NCBI GenBank assembly: GCA_022826645.1
Contig: JAJDUM010000077.1
Span: forward strand, 1-59,155
DNA length: 59,155 nucleotides
Direction of reading: 5' to 3'
Origin: Candidatus Poribacteria bacterium
GTDB taxonomy: Bacteria > Poribacteria > WGA-4E > PCPOR2b
In this document: positions 15,898 to 24,600 of the stretch, piece by piece
Position numbering within the stretch: the first letter of the stretch is position 1
Layout: each line of letters begins with the position of its first letter
Translations under genes and position numbers: made by a program
Notes under the pieces: generated by a model
The model's database searches: none
The model's input: only the letters and a program-made list of their open reading frames with translations
What the model was told of the DNA's origin: nothing

Positions 15898-17737
15898 ATT
15901 TGCCGCCATCCATTTCTGGCGGGGACAAAGATTCAGCCTCGCCCTTTTGAGAAAGCTGCGCTATCTGTTCGGTCACGGAGAATCTCCTTTGCAGCGGTAA
16001 GGCGAAGTGAAATACGGATCCCTCTCCGGCGCTGCTGTCGACCCATATCCTGCCGTCGTGTTGCAGCAGAATGTGTTTGGCAATTGCAAGCCCTAGCCCT
16101 GTGCCTCCCATCTCACGTGATCGACCTTTATCCACCCGGTAAAACCGCTCGAAGATTCGGGGGATCGCCTCGGTAGGAATACCAATTCCGGTATCCCTCA
16201 CATGGACGATAACTTCGGATTCATTGGCTTCAGCAGAGATCGTAATACTTCCGCCCGCAGGCGTATACTTAATGGCATTCTCGATTAGGTTTACCAGTAC
16301 CTGTCCCATGAGCTGCTTATCTGCCATCACAACGGGCAGATGGTCAGGTATTATCCACTCAAACCTAAGAGATGCTTCCTCAAATACTGGTTCAAAGAGT
16401 GCCAGAATAGTATCTTGGAACTCGTCGATTTCAAAAGGTCTTAGTTCAAGCTCGACTTCCCCGGACTCAAGCTGAGACAAATCGAGGAGATCCGATACCA
16501 GCTGCGAGAGTCGTGCAGACTGTTGTAAAATTTTTTCTACAAAGCGCTCGTTTGCACTGGTATCCCTCAATGCACCATTAAGAAGCGTTTCAGCATACCC
16601 ATGAATAGAGGTCAAAGGGACGCGAATTTCGTGAGCAACATTAGCCACGAAATCCGATCGAATTCGTTCCAATGTTCTCAACTGACTTACGTCGTGGAGA
16701 CTGACCAGATACTCGTCGGCAACGGGAACAACGATGACCTCCGTCTCGTGCTCAGTTGTCCCGACCAGCGTAATTTCGGCGTATCCGGCTTTTTCTGTAT
16801 CTGCCACCTGTCTTAAGAGGTGCTTTAATCCTGGGTCAGAAATTATTTCTACTAGAGAGAGCGCCTGATAATGGACAGGGAAGTTTAGCATCGCGATTGC
16901 TGCGGAATTGGCATACGTGATGGCAAACTGTGAATCAATTAGGAGGACTGCTTCAACCATCTTTGATAGGATGCTATCCCTTAGATTGCGCTCGCGGGAG
17001 ATGTCATGAATCTGCGTTTCAATCCGATCCGCCATCTGATTGAAATGATTGGATAATTCTCCATACTGTCCCGACGCAGCAACTGAAACACGGGAGTTTA
17101 ATTCTCCGGTAGCAAGTGATTTGGTGGCTTGGGTCAGGTCGCGAATCGGTCTTGTGGTTACGTTGGTAGTGATGATGTTGAGCAAAAGTGCAAAAACCAG
17201 CCCGGCGCAGATTGCCAGTAGTAAGATCCACCTGGACTGACCCACAACCGAGTCGATGTCCTTCATAGGCAGTGCAACCCGAGAGATGCCTATCAACTCT
17301 CCCTCACGAATCAGCGGCAGGGCGAGGTAACGAAACGAGATCGCGACGGTCTCATCATATCGATCTATCACCCCAAATCGACCTGCCAAAGCCTCCCGGA
17401 CCTCCGGTCGGTTTAAGTGATTATCCATATTCCGTAGCTGCTGTCCATCGTGCTGTGTATCGCCCCACACAATCCCATCATTTCCAATAATCGTAAGATT
17501 GACGCCACTGGCGGTGCCCAGCCGATCCACAAAGCTATCCACGACCTCGTAAGAAAAAGTGTCGGGCAGTTCTTCCAACAGAAGTTCCCGCGTCAGACGT
17601 GCCTGCACGGTTAACTCGTCAGTGATTCGCTTGCTCGTGTCCTGCTTAAGCAAGTAAACCAAATATGCATACATCGCTAACAGAATGACCAGCACAATCC
17701 CCATGCAATTCAAGATGAGTTTAATGCGTATATTCAT
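15896..17737 (-). CDS. Orphan membrane sensor histidine kinase (PhoR-like layout)
   Basis: A protein of 613 residues. TM1 (8-30), extracytoplasmic sensor (31-168), TM2 (169-190), HAMP (191-245), PAS-like domain (about 255-350, starting MVEAVLLIDSQFAITYANSAA), HisKA with FVANVAHEIRVPLTSIHG (His369), then HATPase: N box NLIENAIKYTP, G1 DTGIGIP, F box FERFYR, G2 GGTGLGLAI. The order is that of PhoR/WalK-type kinases. In most HisKA proteins the residue four after the His is Thr or Asn, needed for phosphatase action on the partner regulator. Here it is Val (HEIRVPL). No response regulator is encoded on either side. About 470 bp without genes precede it. The signal is unknown. Confidence 0.93.
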   Translation of the reverse strand: MNIRIKLILNCMGIVLVILLAMYAYLVYLLKQDTSKRITDELTVQARLTRELLLEELPDTFSYEVVDSFVDRLGTASGVNLTIIGNDGIVWGDTQHDGQQLRNMDNHLNRPEVREALAGRFGVIDRYDETVAISFRYLALPLIREGELIGISRVALPMKDIDSVVGQSRWILLLAICAGLVFALLLNIITTNVTTRPIRDLTQATKSLATGELNSRVSVAASGQYGELSNHFNQMADRIETQIHDISRERNLRDSILSKMVEAVLLIDSQFAITYANSAAIAMLNFPVHYQALSLVEIISDPGLKHLLRQVADTEKAGYAEITLVGTTEHETEVIVVPVADEYLVSLHDVSQLRTLERIRSDFVANVAHEIRVPLTSIHGYAETLLNGALRDTSANERFVEKILQQSARLSQLVSDLLDLSQLESGEVELELRPFEIDEFQDTILALFEPVFEEASLRFEWIIPDHLPVVMADKQLMGQVLVNLIENAIKYTPAGGSITISAEANESEVIVHVRDTGIGIPTEAIPRIFERFYRVDKGRSREMGGTGLGLAIAKHILLQHDGRIWVDSSAGEGSVFHFALPLQRRFSVTEQIAQLSQKGEAESLSPPEMDGGK

Positions 17738-18209
17738 GCTAATCTCTTTACGAACGTCGAGAAGTCGTTTCGTGCAATCTCTCGGAATATTTCGGGTAGC
17801 AGTTGTACCAAATTTTACGCCATGTCGCGACCCTCAGAAAGTCAACATTTCTCCCCATGAATAGTATCATGAAGTTGATAGAGTGTCAACACAGGATCCG
17901 CGCCTGAGTCTCACGCACGCAGAAGCTGTGACTGACGATTAAAATCATAAATAAGAACAACTAATCTACGAAAAAGTAGAAGCTCTTTGAAACTGCTGAA
18001 TTCCGTCGCGCAAATAGGCACAATTAATCTCCGACTATTACTATAAGGATTCAACAACGGCGCGGATTTCATAGGATCCGTCAAGATGATCTGATGTCCA
18101 ATAGAGCAGAAGATTTTGATAGACTTTTCACATCATCTGTGTTAAGATTTTATTTTACCATCTTAAATCTAAAGCACAACGTTCTAATAGAAAGTGAGTC
18201 ACAGCAGAG
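17738..18209. other. Divergent intergenic region, no gene seen
   Basis: About 470 bp between the divergent kinase and FAD/Fe-S dehydrogenase genes. AT-rich near 18110-18185 where a promoter for the plus-strand gene is expected, but no box pair with good spacing stood out. A GGATCCG hexamer-plus-one occurs near 17894 and again near 18074. No protein-like frame. Confidence 0.5.
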
Positions 18210-21170
18210 ATGAATAATTCCCCCACCGAACTGGAACAGGTCCTGAGAGACGAGATCGAAGGCGAGGTACGCTTCGACGCGTATTCCAAGGTCTTATATA
18301 GCACCGACGCAAGTCTTTACCAAATGGAACCTATCGGTGTTGTTATCCCGCGGCATAAAGAAGATGTGACCCGGACCATCCAGATCGCTTATGACCGAAA
18401 TCTGCCAATTCTGCCTCGCGGCGGCGGAACCAGCTTGGCAGGACAGACGGTAGGGCAAGCAATAGTTATTGACATGTCCAAATATATGAATGAGATTATT
18501 GAGGTCAACGTCGAGGAACACTGGGCACGGGTTCAACCGGGAGTTGTCATCGACGAATTGAACGATCATCTCAAGCCGCATAATCTGATGTATTCCGCAG
18601 ATGTAGCTACAAGTAGCCGTGCAAACATCGGTGGTACCATCGGTAACAATTCAGCAGGCGCACATTCCCTGATTTATGGTAAAACCATCGACCACACGAT
18701 GTCGCTTGATTTACGTCTCTCCAACGGGGAAGCGATCTTTGCAGAACCAATCTCGGTCGGCGAACTTACTACCAAACAGCGCGGGAGGAACTCTCGCGAA
18801 AGCCATATCTATCGTGAGATAGGCCGAATCGCTGCGGAAAATGAAGATGAGATCCGGAAGCGGTTTCCACGAGTCCTGCGTCGCGTTGCCGGATACAACC
18901 TTGATGAATTCATCACTGACGCAGGATCCAAGGAGCTTACACCCTACCGCAGAGATGGCTGCGATACGGAGCATCCGTTCAGTCTTGCGAAAATCATCGT
19001 CGGATCAGAAGGCACACTCGCAACAACGGTCGAAGCGAAAGTTAACCTTGTACCAACTCCGACGATGACAGCGCTCAATGTGATTCACTTTCACACACTG
19101 ATTGAATCGATGGAAGCGATGCAGCCCATCCTCGAATGCAACCCCACCGCCGTTGAACTGATCGACAAGACCATCATCGATATGACAAAACAGTCGTTAG
19201 AATTCTCAAGAATCAGCACCTTCATCCAAGGAAGTCCGGGAGCTATTCTTGCGGTAGAATTCTATGGCGAATCAGAGGACGAACTGTTTGATCAACTTGA
19301 CGCTCTTGAGCGAAAAATGAAGTCTGTTGGACTCGGCTATGCCTTTGTACGCTGTATGACCGCAGAGGAAAAAGCACGGGTATGGGATACACGGAAGGCG
19401 GGATTGGGCCTGCTCATGGGCGCAAGGAGCGACTATAAGCCGGTCGGTTTTGTCGAGGACGCAGCGGTTTCGATCGAAAACCTGCCGGAGTACGTCCGCC
19501 GGTTCGGGAAGATCGTCGAAGATCACGACACAACCGCTTCCTATTATGCGCATGCGAGTGTTGGTTTATTGCATAACCGACCCGTGATTAATCTTAAGAA
19601 GGAAGAGGACATCCAAAAAATGCACTCGATCGCCCGTCATGTCCGTGATCTGCTAATGGAACTTGGTGGTGCGATGAGTGGTGAACATGGCGATGGATTG
19701 GTAAGAAGTGAATGGATTGAGAGTATGTTCGGTCCGCAGATATATCAGGCATTCCGTGAGGTCAAAGCAGCGTTTGATCCAACGGGTATCATGAATCCCG
19801 GTAAAATTATCGATCCGCCACCGATGACGGAAAATCTGCGCTTTGGACCCAAGTACAACGCAATTGAGATCGACACCTATTTTGACTTCTCGAGTCAAGG
19901 AGGATTCGGAGGTGCCATTGAAATGTGCAACGGCGTCGGTGCGTGCCGCAAGAAACTGACCGGAACGATGTGTCCGTCCTACATGGCAACGCGGGAGGAG
20001 GAGCACTCAACGAGGGGTCGCGCAAATGCGCTAAGAAACGTACTCTCTGGCACGTTACCACATGAACATTTCAAGGACAAGCGACTCTACGAGGTATTAG
20101 ACTTATGCTTGGAGTGTAAAGCCTGCAAGGCAGAATGTCCCTCGAACGTGGATATGGCAAAACTGAAGTATGAATTCCTTGCGCACTACTACAAGGAAAA
20201 CGGTTTGCCGTTGCGGAATCGACTGTTCGGCAATATCGCCGACCTTAGTGCGATTGGATCCGCATTTGCGCCGATGTCAAACTGGCTGATGAATAACGGT
20301 ATCTCCAAGTGGGCGATGGAGCAGTTTACCGGAATCGATCGAAGGCGATCGCTCCCTAACTTTGTGCGCGAAACATTCGAGAAGTGGTTCCACAAGCGTC
20401 AGGATTCCCACGCCGAACAACGGCAGGAGACAGGAAAACAGGTTGTTCTTTTCCACGACACCTTCATGAATTACAACTACCCCAGTATTGGAAAGGCTGC
20501 TACTACTGTGCTTGAAGCTGCAGGATTCGAGGTTATCCTGCCAGAGAAACGGTGTTGTGGGCGTCCAATGATCTCTAAGGGTATGCTTGAAGACGCAATT
20601 GAGAATGCGCAATATAACGTTGAACGCCTCCTACCCTATGCCTCCAAAGGAATCCCCATCGTCGGTTGTGAGCCGAGTTGTCTGTTGGCACTACGCGATG
20701 ATTATGTGGACTTAATCCCCGGTCCGGATACAGATCTTGTCGCACAGCACACATTTATGCTGGAGGAGTTCTTAGCGTCTCTTCACGAAAAAGGGGAGCT
20801 AAATCTGGAGTTTGGGAATACAGAAAAAGAGATCTTGTTGCATGGCCATTGCCATCAGAAAGCTATCGTCGGTGTGGGACCTTCCGAGCAGGTTTTGAAT
20901 TTGCCACCGGGGTATAACGTCAACGTTGTTGACTCGGGGTGTTGCGGCATGGCGGGTTCCTTCGGTTATGAAGCTGAACACTATGACGTATCAATGCAGG
21001 TTGGTGGTCGTCAACTATTCAAGGCAATCAACGAAAAGGATGGCGACTTTGAGGTAGCTGTAGCAGGGGTTTCTTGTCGCGAGCAGGTCAAGCAGGGAAC
21101 GGGCAAGGAAGCGAGGCATTTGATTGAAGTTTTGGCAGATGCGATACGGGAGGCGCAAAACCCGACATAG
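18210..21170 (+). CDS. Fused FAD-linked 2-hydroxyacid dehydrogenase and Fe-S (CCG-domain) oxidoreductase
   Basis: A protein of 986 residues, the normal size for GlcD-GlcF-type fusions. FAD_binding_4 domain (about 40-220): VVIPRHKEDVTRTIQIA, LPRGGGTSLAGQ for FAD phosphates, SSRANIGGTIGNNSAG. FAD-oxidase C-terminal domain (about 270-540) with the end GEHGDGLVRSEW and FDPTGIMNPGKII. A Fe-S part: CNGVGACRKKLTGTMCPSY (about 571-590) and CLECKACKAECP (about 633-644), each with Cys spacing for a 4Fe-4S cluster. Two CCG domains: EKRCCGRPMISKG with GCEPSC (about 780-825) and HGHCHQKA with DSGCCGMAGSFG (about 885-915). It likely oxidises D-lactate, glycolate or a related 2-hydroxyacid and passes electrons to quinone at the membrane. 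Start site weakly supported (only AGAG nearby). Confidence 0.93.
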   Translation: MNNSPTELEQVLRDEIEGEVRFDAYSKVLYSTDASLYQMEPIGVVIPRHKEDVTRTIQIAYDRNLPILPRGGGTSLAGQTVGQAIVIDMSKYMNEIIEVNVEEHWARVQPGVVIDELNDHLKPHNLMYSADVATSSRANIGGTIGNNSAGAHSLIYGKTIDHTMSLDLRLSNGEAIFAEPISVGELTTKQRGRNSRESHIYREIGRIAAENEDEIRKRFPRVLRRVAGYNLDEFITDAGSKELTPYRRDGCDTEHPFSLAKIIVGSEGTLATTVEAKVNLVPTPTMTALNVIHFHTLIESMEAMQPILECNPTAVELIDKTIIDMTKQSLEFSRISTFIQGSPGAILAVEFYGESEDELFDQLDALERKMKSVGLGYAFVRCMTAEEKARVWDTRKAGLGLLMGARSDYKPVGFVEDAAVSIENLPEYVRRFGKIVEDHDTTASYYAHASVGLLHNRPVINLKKEEDIQKMHSIARHVRDLLMELGGAMSGEHGDGLVRSEWIESMFGPQIYQAFREVKAAFDPTGIMNPGKIIDPPPMTENLRFGPKYNAIEIDTYFDFSSQGGFGGAIEMCNGVGACRKKLTGTMCPSYMATREEEHSTRGRANALRNVLSGTLPHEHFKDKRLYEVLDLCLECKACKAECPSNVDMAKLKYEFLAHYYKENGLPLRNRLFGNIADLSAIGSAFAPMSNWLMNNGISKWAMEQFTGIDRRRSLPNFVRETFEKWFHKRQDSHAEQRQETGKQVVLFHDTFMNYNYPSIGKAATTVLEAAGFEVILPEKRCCGRPMISKGMLEDAIENAQYNVERLLPYASKGIPIVGCEPSCLLALRDDYVDLIPGPDTDLVAQHTFMLEEFLASLHEKGELNLEFGNTEKEILLHGHCHQKAIVGVGPSEQVLNLPPGYNVNVVDSGCCGMAGSFGYEAEHYDVSMQVGGRQLFKAINEKDGDFEVAVAGVSCREQVKQGTGKEARHLIEVLADAIREAQNPT

Positions 21171-21180
21171 AAAGGATAGA

Positions 21181-21203
21181 ACTCGCGGGTTTATACCCGA
21201 GTC
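21181..21203. terminator. Possible bidirectional hairpin between convergent genes
   Basis: CGGGT-TTAT-ACCCG with flanking ACTC/GAGT across a 2-nt bulge. It stands between the FAD/Fe-S gene and the convergent DUF1854 gene. No T-run on either side, so weak. Confidence 0.3.
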
Positions 21204-21228
21204 TTAACAGTGGAATAAGTGTCGGACT

Positions 21229-21801
21229 CTACAGCACCATCTCAATAAGTCCACGACTCTTTTTGTCGAGTACCTCAAGGTTGGCGATCTCGAAACGGTT
21301 ACCGTCCACATCAAGCAACAGGAGCCGGCGATCTGTAATCCATTGTGCGTTCTCGGAGACATTCCGCACTACAAACTCTCGGTCACCCCGATCGGTCTGC
21401 ACCTCCCAATAGGACACACCAAACTCACTTCTGAGCGAGTCAACCCGCTTGATAATGGCGGTCATATACCGCTGTTCGATATCCTCCTTGATGAGACGTT
21501 GTGATTCCGCGTCCAGCACAATGGGATCTTCGACCGTACAGATTACCTCATTCTTTTCGTCGAGTAGGCAGATGTAACGGTCAGGTTGAGATAGCGGAGC
21601 AGCACACACGGCGCGAACCTTGAGGTAGGAGCGATCCCCCTCAATCGTTAAGCGAAGTACCCACGGCGGTTCACGGAACAGGCGAATCGCCTCCGGATCA
21701 ACATGCTCCGGATGGGTTACCTGAATAGGCGTGATTGTCTTCTCAGTTTTTGTGCTTTCATTCTCGATGGGTGTGTCGTTTTTTTGCTCTTCGGCTGTCA
21801 T
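21229..21801 (-). CDS. DUF1854-family protein linked to an ABC exporter
   Basis: A protein of 190 residues. GGAG lies 6 nt before the ATG. An N-terminal Thr/Glu/Lys-rich tail (about 1-40) is followed by the DUF1854 pattern: IRLFREPPWVLRLTIEG, VRAVCAAPLSQPDRYICLLDEKNEVI, a RYMTAIIKRVDSLRSEFGVSYWEVQTDRG stretch read as two parts around VDSLRSE, RREFVVRN-type REFVVRNVSENAQWI, and RRLLLLDVDGNRFEI. DUF1854 genes are often adjacent to an ABC exporter, in some bacteria near cyanophycin genes, and the upstream gene here is such an exporter, 172 bp away on the same strand. Function unknown. A regulatory or accessory role to the transporter is inference. The beta-rich repeat of DxxGxxxEI suggests a PH-like or sandwich fold. 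Confidence 0.8.
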   Translation of the reverse strand: MTAEEQKNDTPIENESTKTEKTITPIQVTHPEHVDPEAIRLFREPPWVLRLTIEGDRSYLKVRAVCAAPLSQPDRYICLLDEKNEVICTVEDPIVLDAESQRLIKEDIEQRYMTAIIKRVDSLRSEFGVSYWEVQTDRGDREFVVRNVSENAQWITDRRLLLLDVDGNRFEIANLEVLDKKSRGLIEMVL

Positions 21802-21973
21802 TAAATTCTCCGGTAGATTGACCTAAGTTCCTATCCAAATAGACCTATCGCAACACGATTTTCCGCGAGTCACGGCAGATATTGTGTGTTACCGCTGGTT
21901 CTGGTAGGGCAACCGGGCTTCACATTATACTGGCTGCCGCATAAAAAAGTCAAACTGCTTTGATGCGACGACG

Positions 21974-24232
21974 TTATTCATCATCTTCGTCTGAATCCTC
22001 CTCTGAACCATCCTTTCCGCCACCAACCGCCATAACAGCTGTCGTTGCCTGCTGCGTATGAACTAGGCCATAGAAGATGCCTCTGCGCGTCATCAATTCT
22101 GCATGTGAGCCGACCTCGGCAATTTTCCCATCGTCCAGTACAACCAACCGGTCTGCGTTGCGCAGCGTGGACAACCGGTGAGCAATTGCAAAGGTGGTTC
22201 TCCCCTTGACCAGTCGTGCGATTGCTATCTGAATCTTCTTCTCAGTCGGTGTATCTAGTGAGGAAGTCGCTTCATCAAGGATCAGAATTTTTGGGTCATG
22301 CAGGATGGCGCGTGCAATAGCAATGCGCTGTTTTTCGCCTCCGGAGAGTTTCCCGCCGTGCTCCCCCACTTTTGTGTCGTAGCCGTCCGGCTTTGCTACG
22401 ATAAATTCATGCGCTTCCGCGGCTATCGCTGCGCGAATCACCTCGTCAAACGGGGCGTCCGGCCTTCCGTAGCGGATGTTCTCGGCGATTGTAACATTAA
22501 AGAGTGTTGGTTCTTGATGGACCATCCCTATCTGAGAACGCAAGTCTTGAAGGCGGATGTCCCGTATATCCGTGCCGTCAACCTCTAACCGACCGCGACT
22601 AATATCGTAGAATCGGCAGATAAGGTTGATAAACGTGCTTTTCCCAACCCCTGACTTGCCCACGAGACCGATCATTTCACCCGGAGCCACTTCCAAGTCA
22701 ATACCTCTGATAACGGGTTTGCCCGGATCATAGCCAAAGCTAACATCTCTAAAGGAAATCTGCCCTTCGATTTCAGGCATCGGTTTAGCATCTGCGGCAT
22801 CGAAAGGTTCCATCGGGGTGTCCATCACCTCAAAGATTCGCTCTGCACCCGCATAGGCATGGATCATGAAGTTATAGTAATCGCCAAACCATTTTAGGGG
22901 ACGGTAGAACATCCAGAGGTAACTGATAAACGCTGTCAACTGACCGAGTGTCAGGTCCCCGCCGAGGATCTGTCTACCACCAAAATACCATACGAAAAAC
23001 ACACCGAAGCTCATCAGAAAGTTCGTCACCGTGAAGAAAACAAACCAGGCGCGATCTGCACTAACACTGACCTGCCGTAGCTCGTCGTTTCGCTGACTGA
23101 AACGGATGCCTTCTCGTTTTTCTTGGGCAAAGGCTTTGACCAATCGAATGCCGGTGATCGACTCATTCAGATGCGCCGAAAATCGTCCCCATTTGATAGA
23201 CCAACGACGCCAGTACCGTTCCATACGATTCCAGATCAGCGCCCCACCTAAGACGATGGCCGGCACTGGGAGCAGCACGTATATCGTGAGAATCCAGCTT
23301 TTGTGGAGCAGCATCCCCAAAATACCAAGTAGCAGCAACGCATTCGACAGGATGAAGGGCAGGTCAAAGGTCATGTATTCCTCCAGCAAGTCTGCGTCAT
23401 TTGTCATCCGTGAGATAAGCGATCCAACTTTCCGCTTGTCATAGAACCTCAACGGTGTGAACTGAAGTACACGATACAACTCAGCGCGGATGTCTTCCGC
23501 CGCGCGAAATCCGAGCCAACTGCTAATGGCTGTACGCCCCACCTGGGCAAGCCACATCAAGAGTCGAATTCCCAGAAGTGCCACTACAAACCAGACCAGA
23601 AGCCCAAAATTTGTTTTCGGCGTGAGAACGTCGTCGATGATATGTTCGGTGATGAGCGGTGGCAGCAGATCAATTGCGGCCGCAGCTGTTGTGATCAGAA
23701 AAACGAGTATGAGTTGAAAATAGTAAGGTCTGACGTAGCTGAGAATCCGCCACAGCGTGTCCCGTTTTTTGGTACAACTAATACACCTGCCGTCCTTTTC
23801 GGCAAGTAAGCTTCCACATTTTTCGCAGCGGGTGCGCTCTATCGCCGTGGGCAGTTCGAGTGCTTCTCCTTTGGAGAGCTGCTGAATGCCTTCGGCGACC
23901 TCCACAAATTTGGGTGCCAACGAACCGGAGTAGTATAGATATACCGGTTCCCCCACCTTGCGCTCTACCGTGAGGCGGCCGCCCCCGACGAGTTCCTCTG
24001 TCCTCACTTCCCGCACCGCCGTAAGCAGCACTTCCACAGTACCATCCGCTCCTGCGGTGGGGATAAAGAGTAACTGCCGATCTGTAGCAATCAGCCATTT
24101 GTCCCCAAAGACACGGTCATTGACGAAATCTGTAGCAACTTGGAAGCGTACCTGTTCCTTTGGCGGTTTCAACCGTTTCAACTTGGTATCCACTTCAGGG
24201 GGCAAGGCTTCCATGAACGGGTTCATCGGCAT
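21974..24232 (-). CDS. ABC exporter with N-terminal PH-like domain and zinc ribbon
   Basis: A protein of 752 residues, about 150 longer than a plain MsbA-type half-transporter. Residues 25-125 look like a PH/GRAM-type beta domain (WLIATDRQLLFIP, VLLTAVREVRTEEL). Residues 136-153 form a zinc ribbon with Cys136, 139, 150 and 153. The transmembrane domain follows (about 160-460), starting LWRILSYVRPYYFQLILVF. The nucleotide-binding domain has GLVGKSGVGKST (Walker A), a Q-loop (GMVHQEP), LSGGEKQRIAIARAIL (signature), ILILDEATSSLD (Walker B) and AHRLSTL (H-loop). An acidic tail ends the protein. The extra N-terminal part is what marks the exporter subtype found next to DUF1854 genes. Substrate unknown. 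The start has only a weak ribosome-binding site. Confidence 0.9.
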   Translation of the reverse strand: MPMNPFMEALPPEVDTKLKRLKPPKEQVRFQVATDFVNDRVFGDKWLIATDRQLLFIPTAGADGTVEVLLTAVREVRTEELVGGGRLTVERKVGEPVYLYYSGSLAPKFVEVAEGIQQLSKGEALELPTAIERTRCEKCGSLLAEKDGRCISCTKKRDTLWRILSYVRPYYFQLILVFLITTAAAAIDLLPPLITEHIIDDVLTPKTNFGLLVWFVVALLGIRLLMWLAQVGRTAISSWLGFRAAEDIRAELYRVLQFTPLRFYDKRKVGSLISRMTNDADLLEEYMTFDLPFILSNALLLLGILGMLLHKSWILTIYVLLPVPAIVLGGALIWNRMERYWRRWSIKWGRFSAHLNESITGIRLVKAFAQEKREGIRFSQRNDELRQVSVSADRAWFVFFTVTNFLMSFGVFFVWYFGGRQILGGDLTLGQLTAFISYLWMFYRPLKWFGDYYNFMIHAYAGAERIFEVMDTPMEPFDAADAKPMPEIEGQISFRDVSFGYDPGKPVIRGIDLEVAPGEMIGLVGKSGVGKSTFINLICRFYDISRGRLEVDGTDIRDIRLQDLRSQIGMVHQEPTLFNVTIAENIRYGRPDAPFDEVIRAAIAAEAHEFIVAKPDGYDTKVGEHGGKLSGGEKQRIAIARAILHDPKILILDEATSSLDTPTEKKIQIAIARLVKGRTTFAIAHRLSTLRNADRLVVLDDGKIAEVGSHAELMTRRGIFYGLVHTQQATTAVMAVGGGKDGSEEDSDEDDE

Positions 24233-24507
24233 TTATCCATTTTCTGTTATCTATCGACCCTCACGCGTAGCGCTCGAATAAACTCTTGTGAGGCACCGCC
24301 CCATCCCGGTGAGGAGGCAGATCTTAAGAAGGAAGACAACGTCCAGCTTGATTTAACTCGCAATCCAACTGTAACTTCATATCTTCTACATCAGCGGTAA
24401 GTATATCACAGTCGTCACCCCACATTCAATCCTTCCCAAAGTGAGCAAGCGCTTCACCTTTCTGCAATTGGACTGCTATTTTTTTTATGGATGGATGACA
24501 TAGCGCA
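24233..24507. other. Divergent intergenic region, no gene seen
   Basis: Upstream DNA of the ABC exporter and of the glycosidase-like gene (the full gap runs to 24600). A run of T (24479-24486) precedes the promoter-like site at 24508. Short frames here show no ribosome-binding site or protein character. Confidence 0.45.
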
Positions 24508-24516
24508 TGGTATAAT
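24508..24516 (+). promoter_or_regulatory. Extended -10 promoter for the glycosidase-like gene
   Basis: TGGTATAAT (perfect TATAAT with upstream TGn), 84 bp before the ATG at 24601. No clear -35 at 17 bp, as is usual for extended -10 promoters. Confidence 0.45.
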
Positions 24517-24600
24517 GATTTAACCTCCGGGGCTTTCATGTACGTATACCAGTAAATCACGAAAGATCCCCAGCACTTTCGCCCTCAAGGAACCCCTGAC

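Noticed and set aside
18210..21170. Possible frameshift between the FAD and Fe-S halves
   Set aside because: The two halves are in one uninterrupted frame of 986 residues, the size normal for this known fusion.
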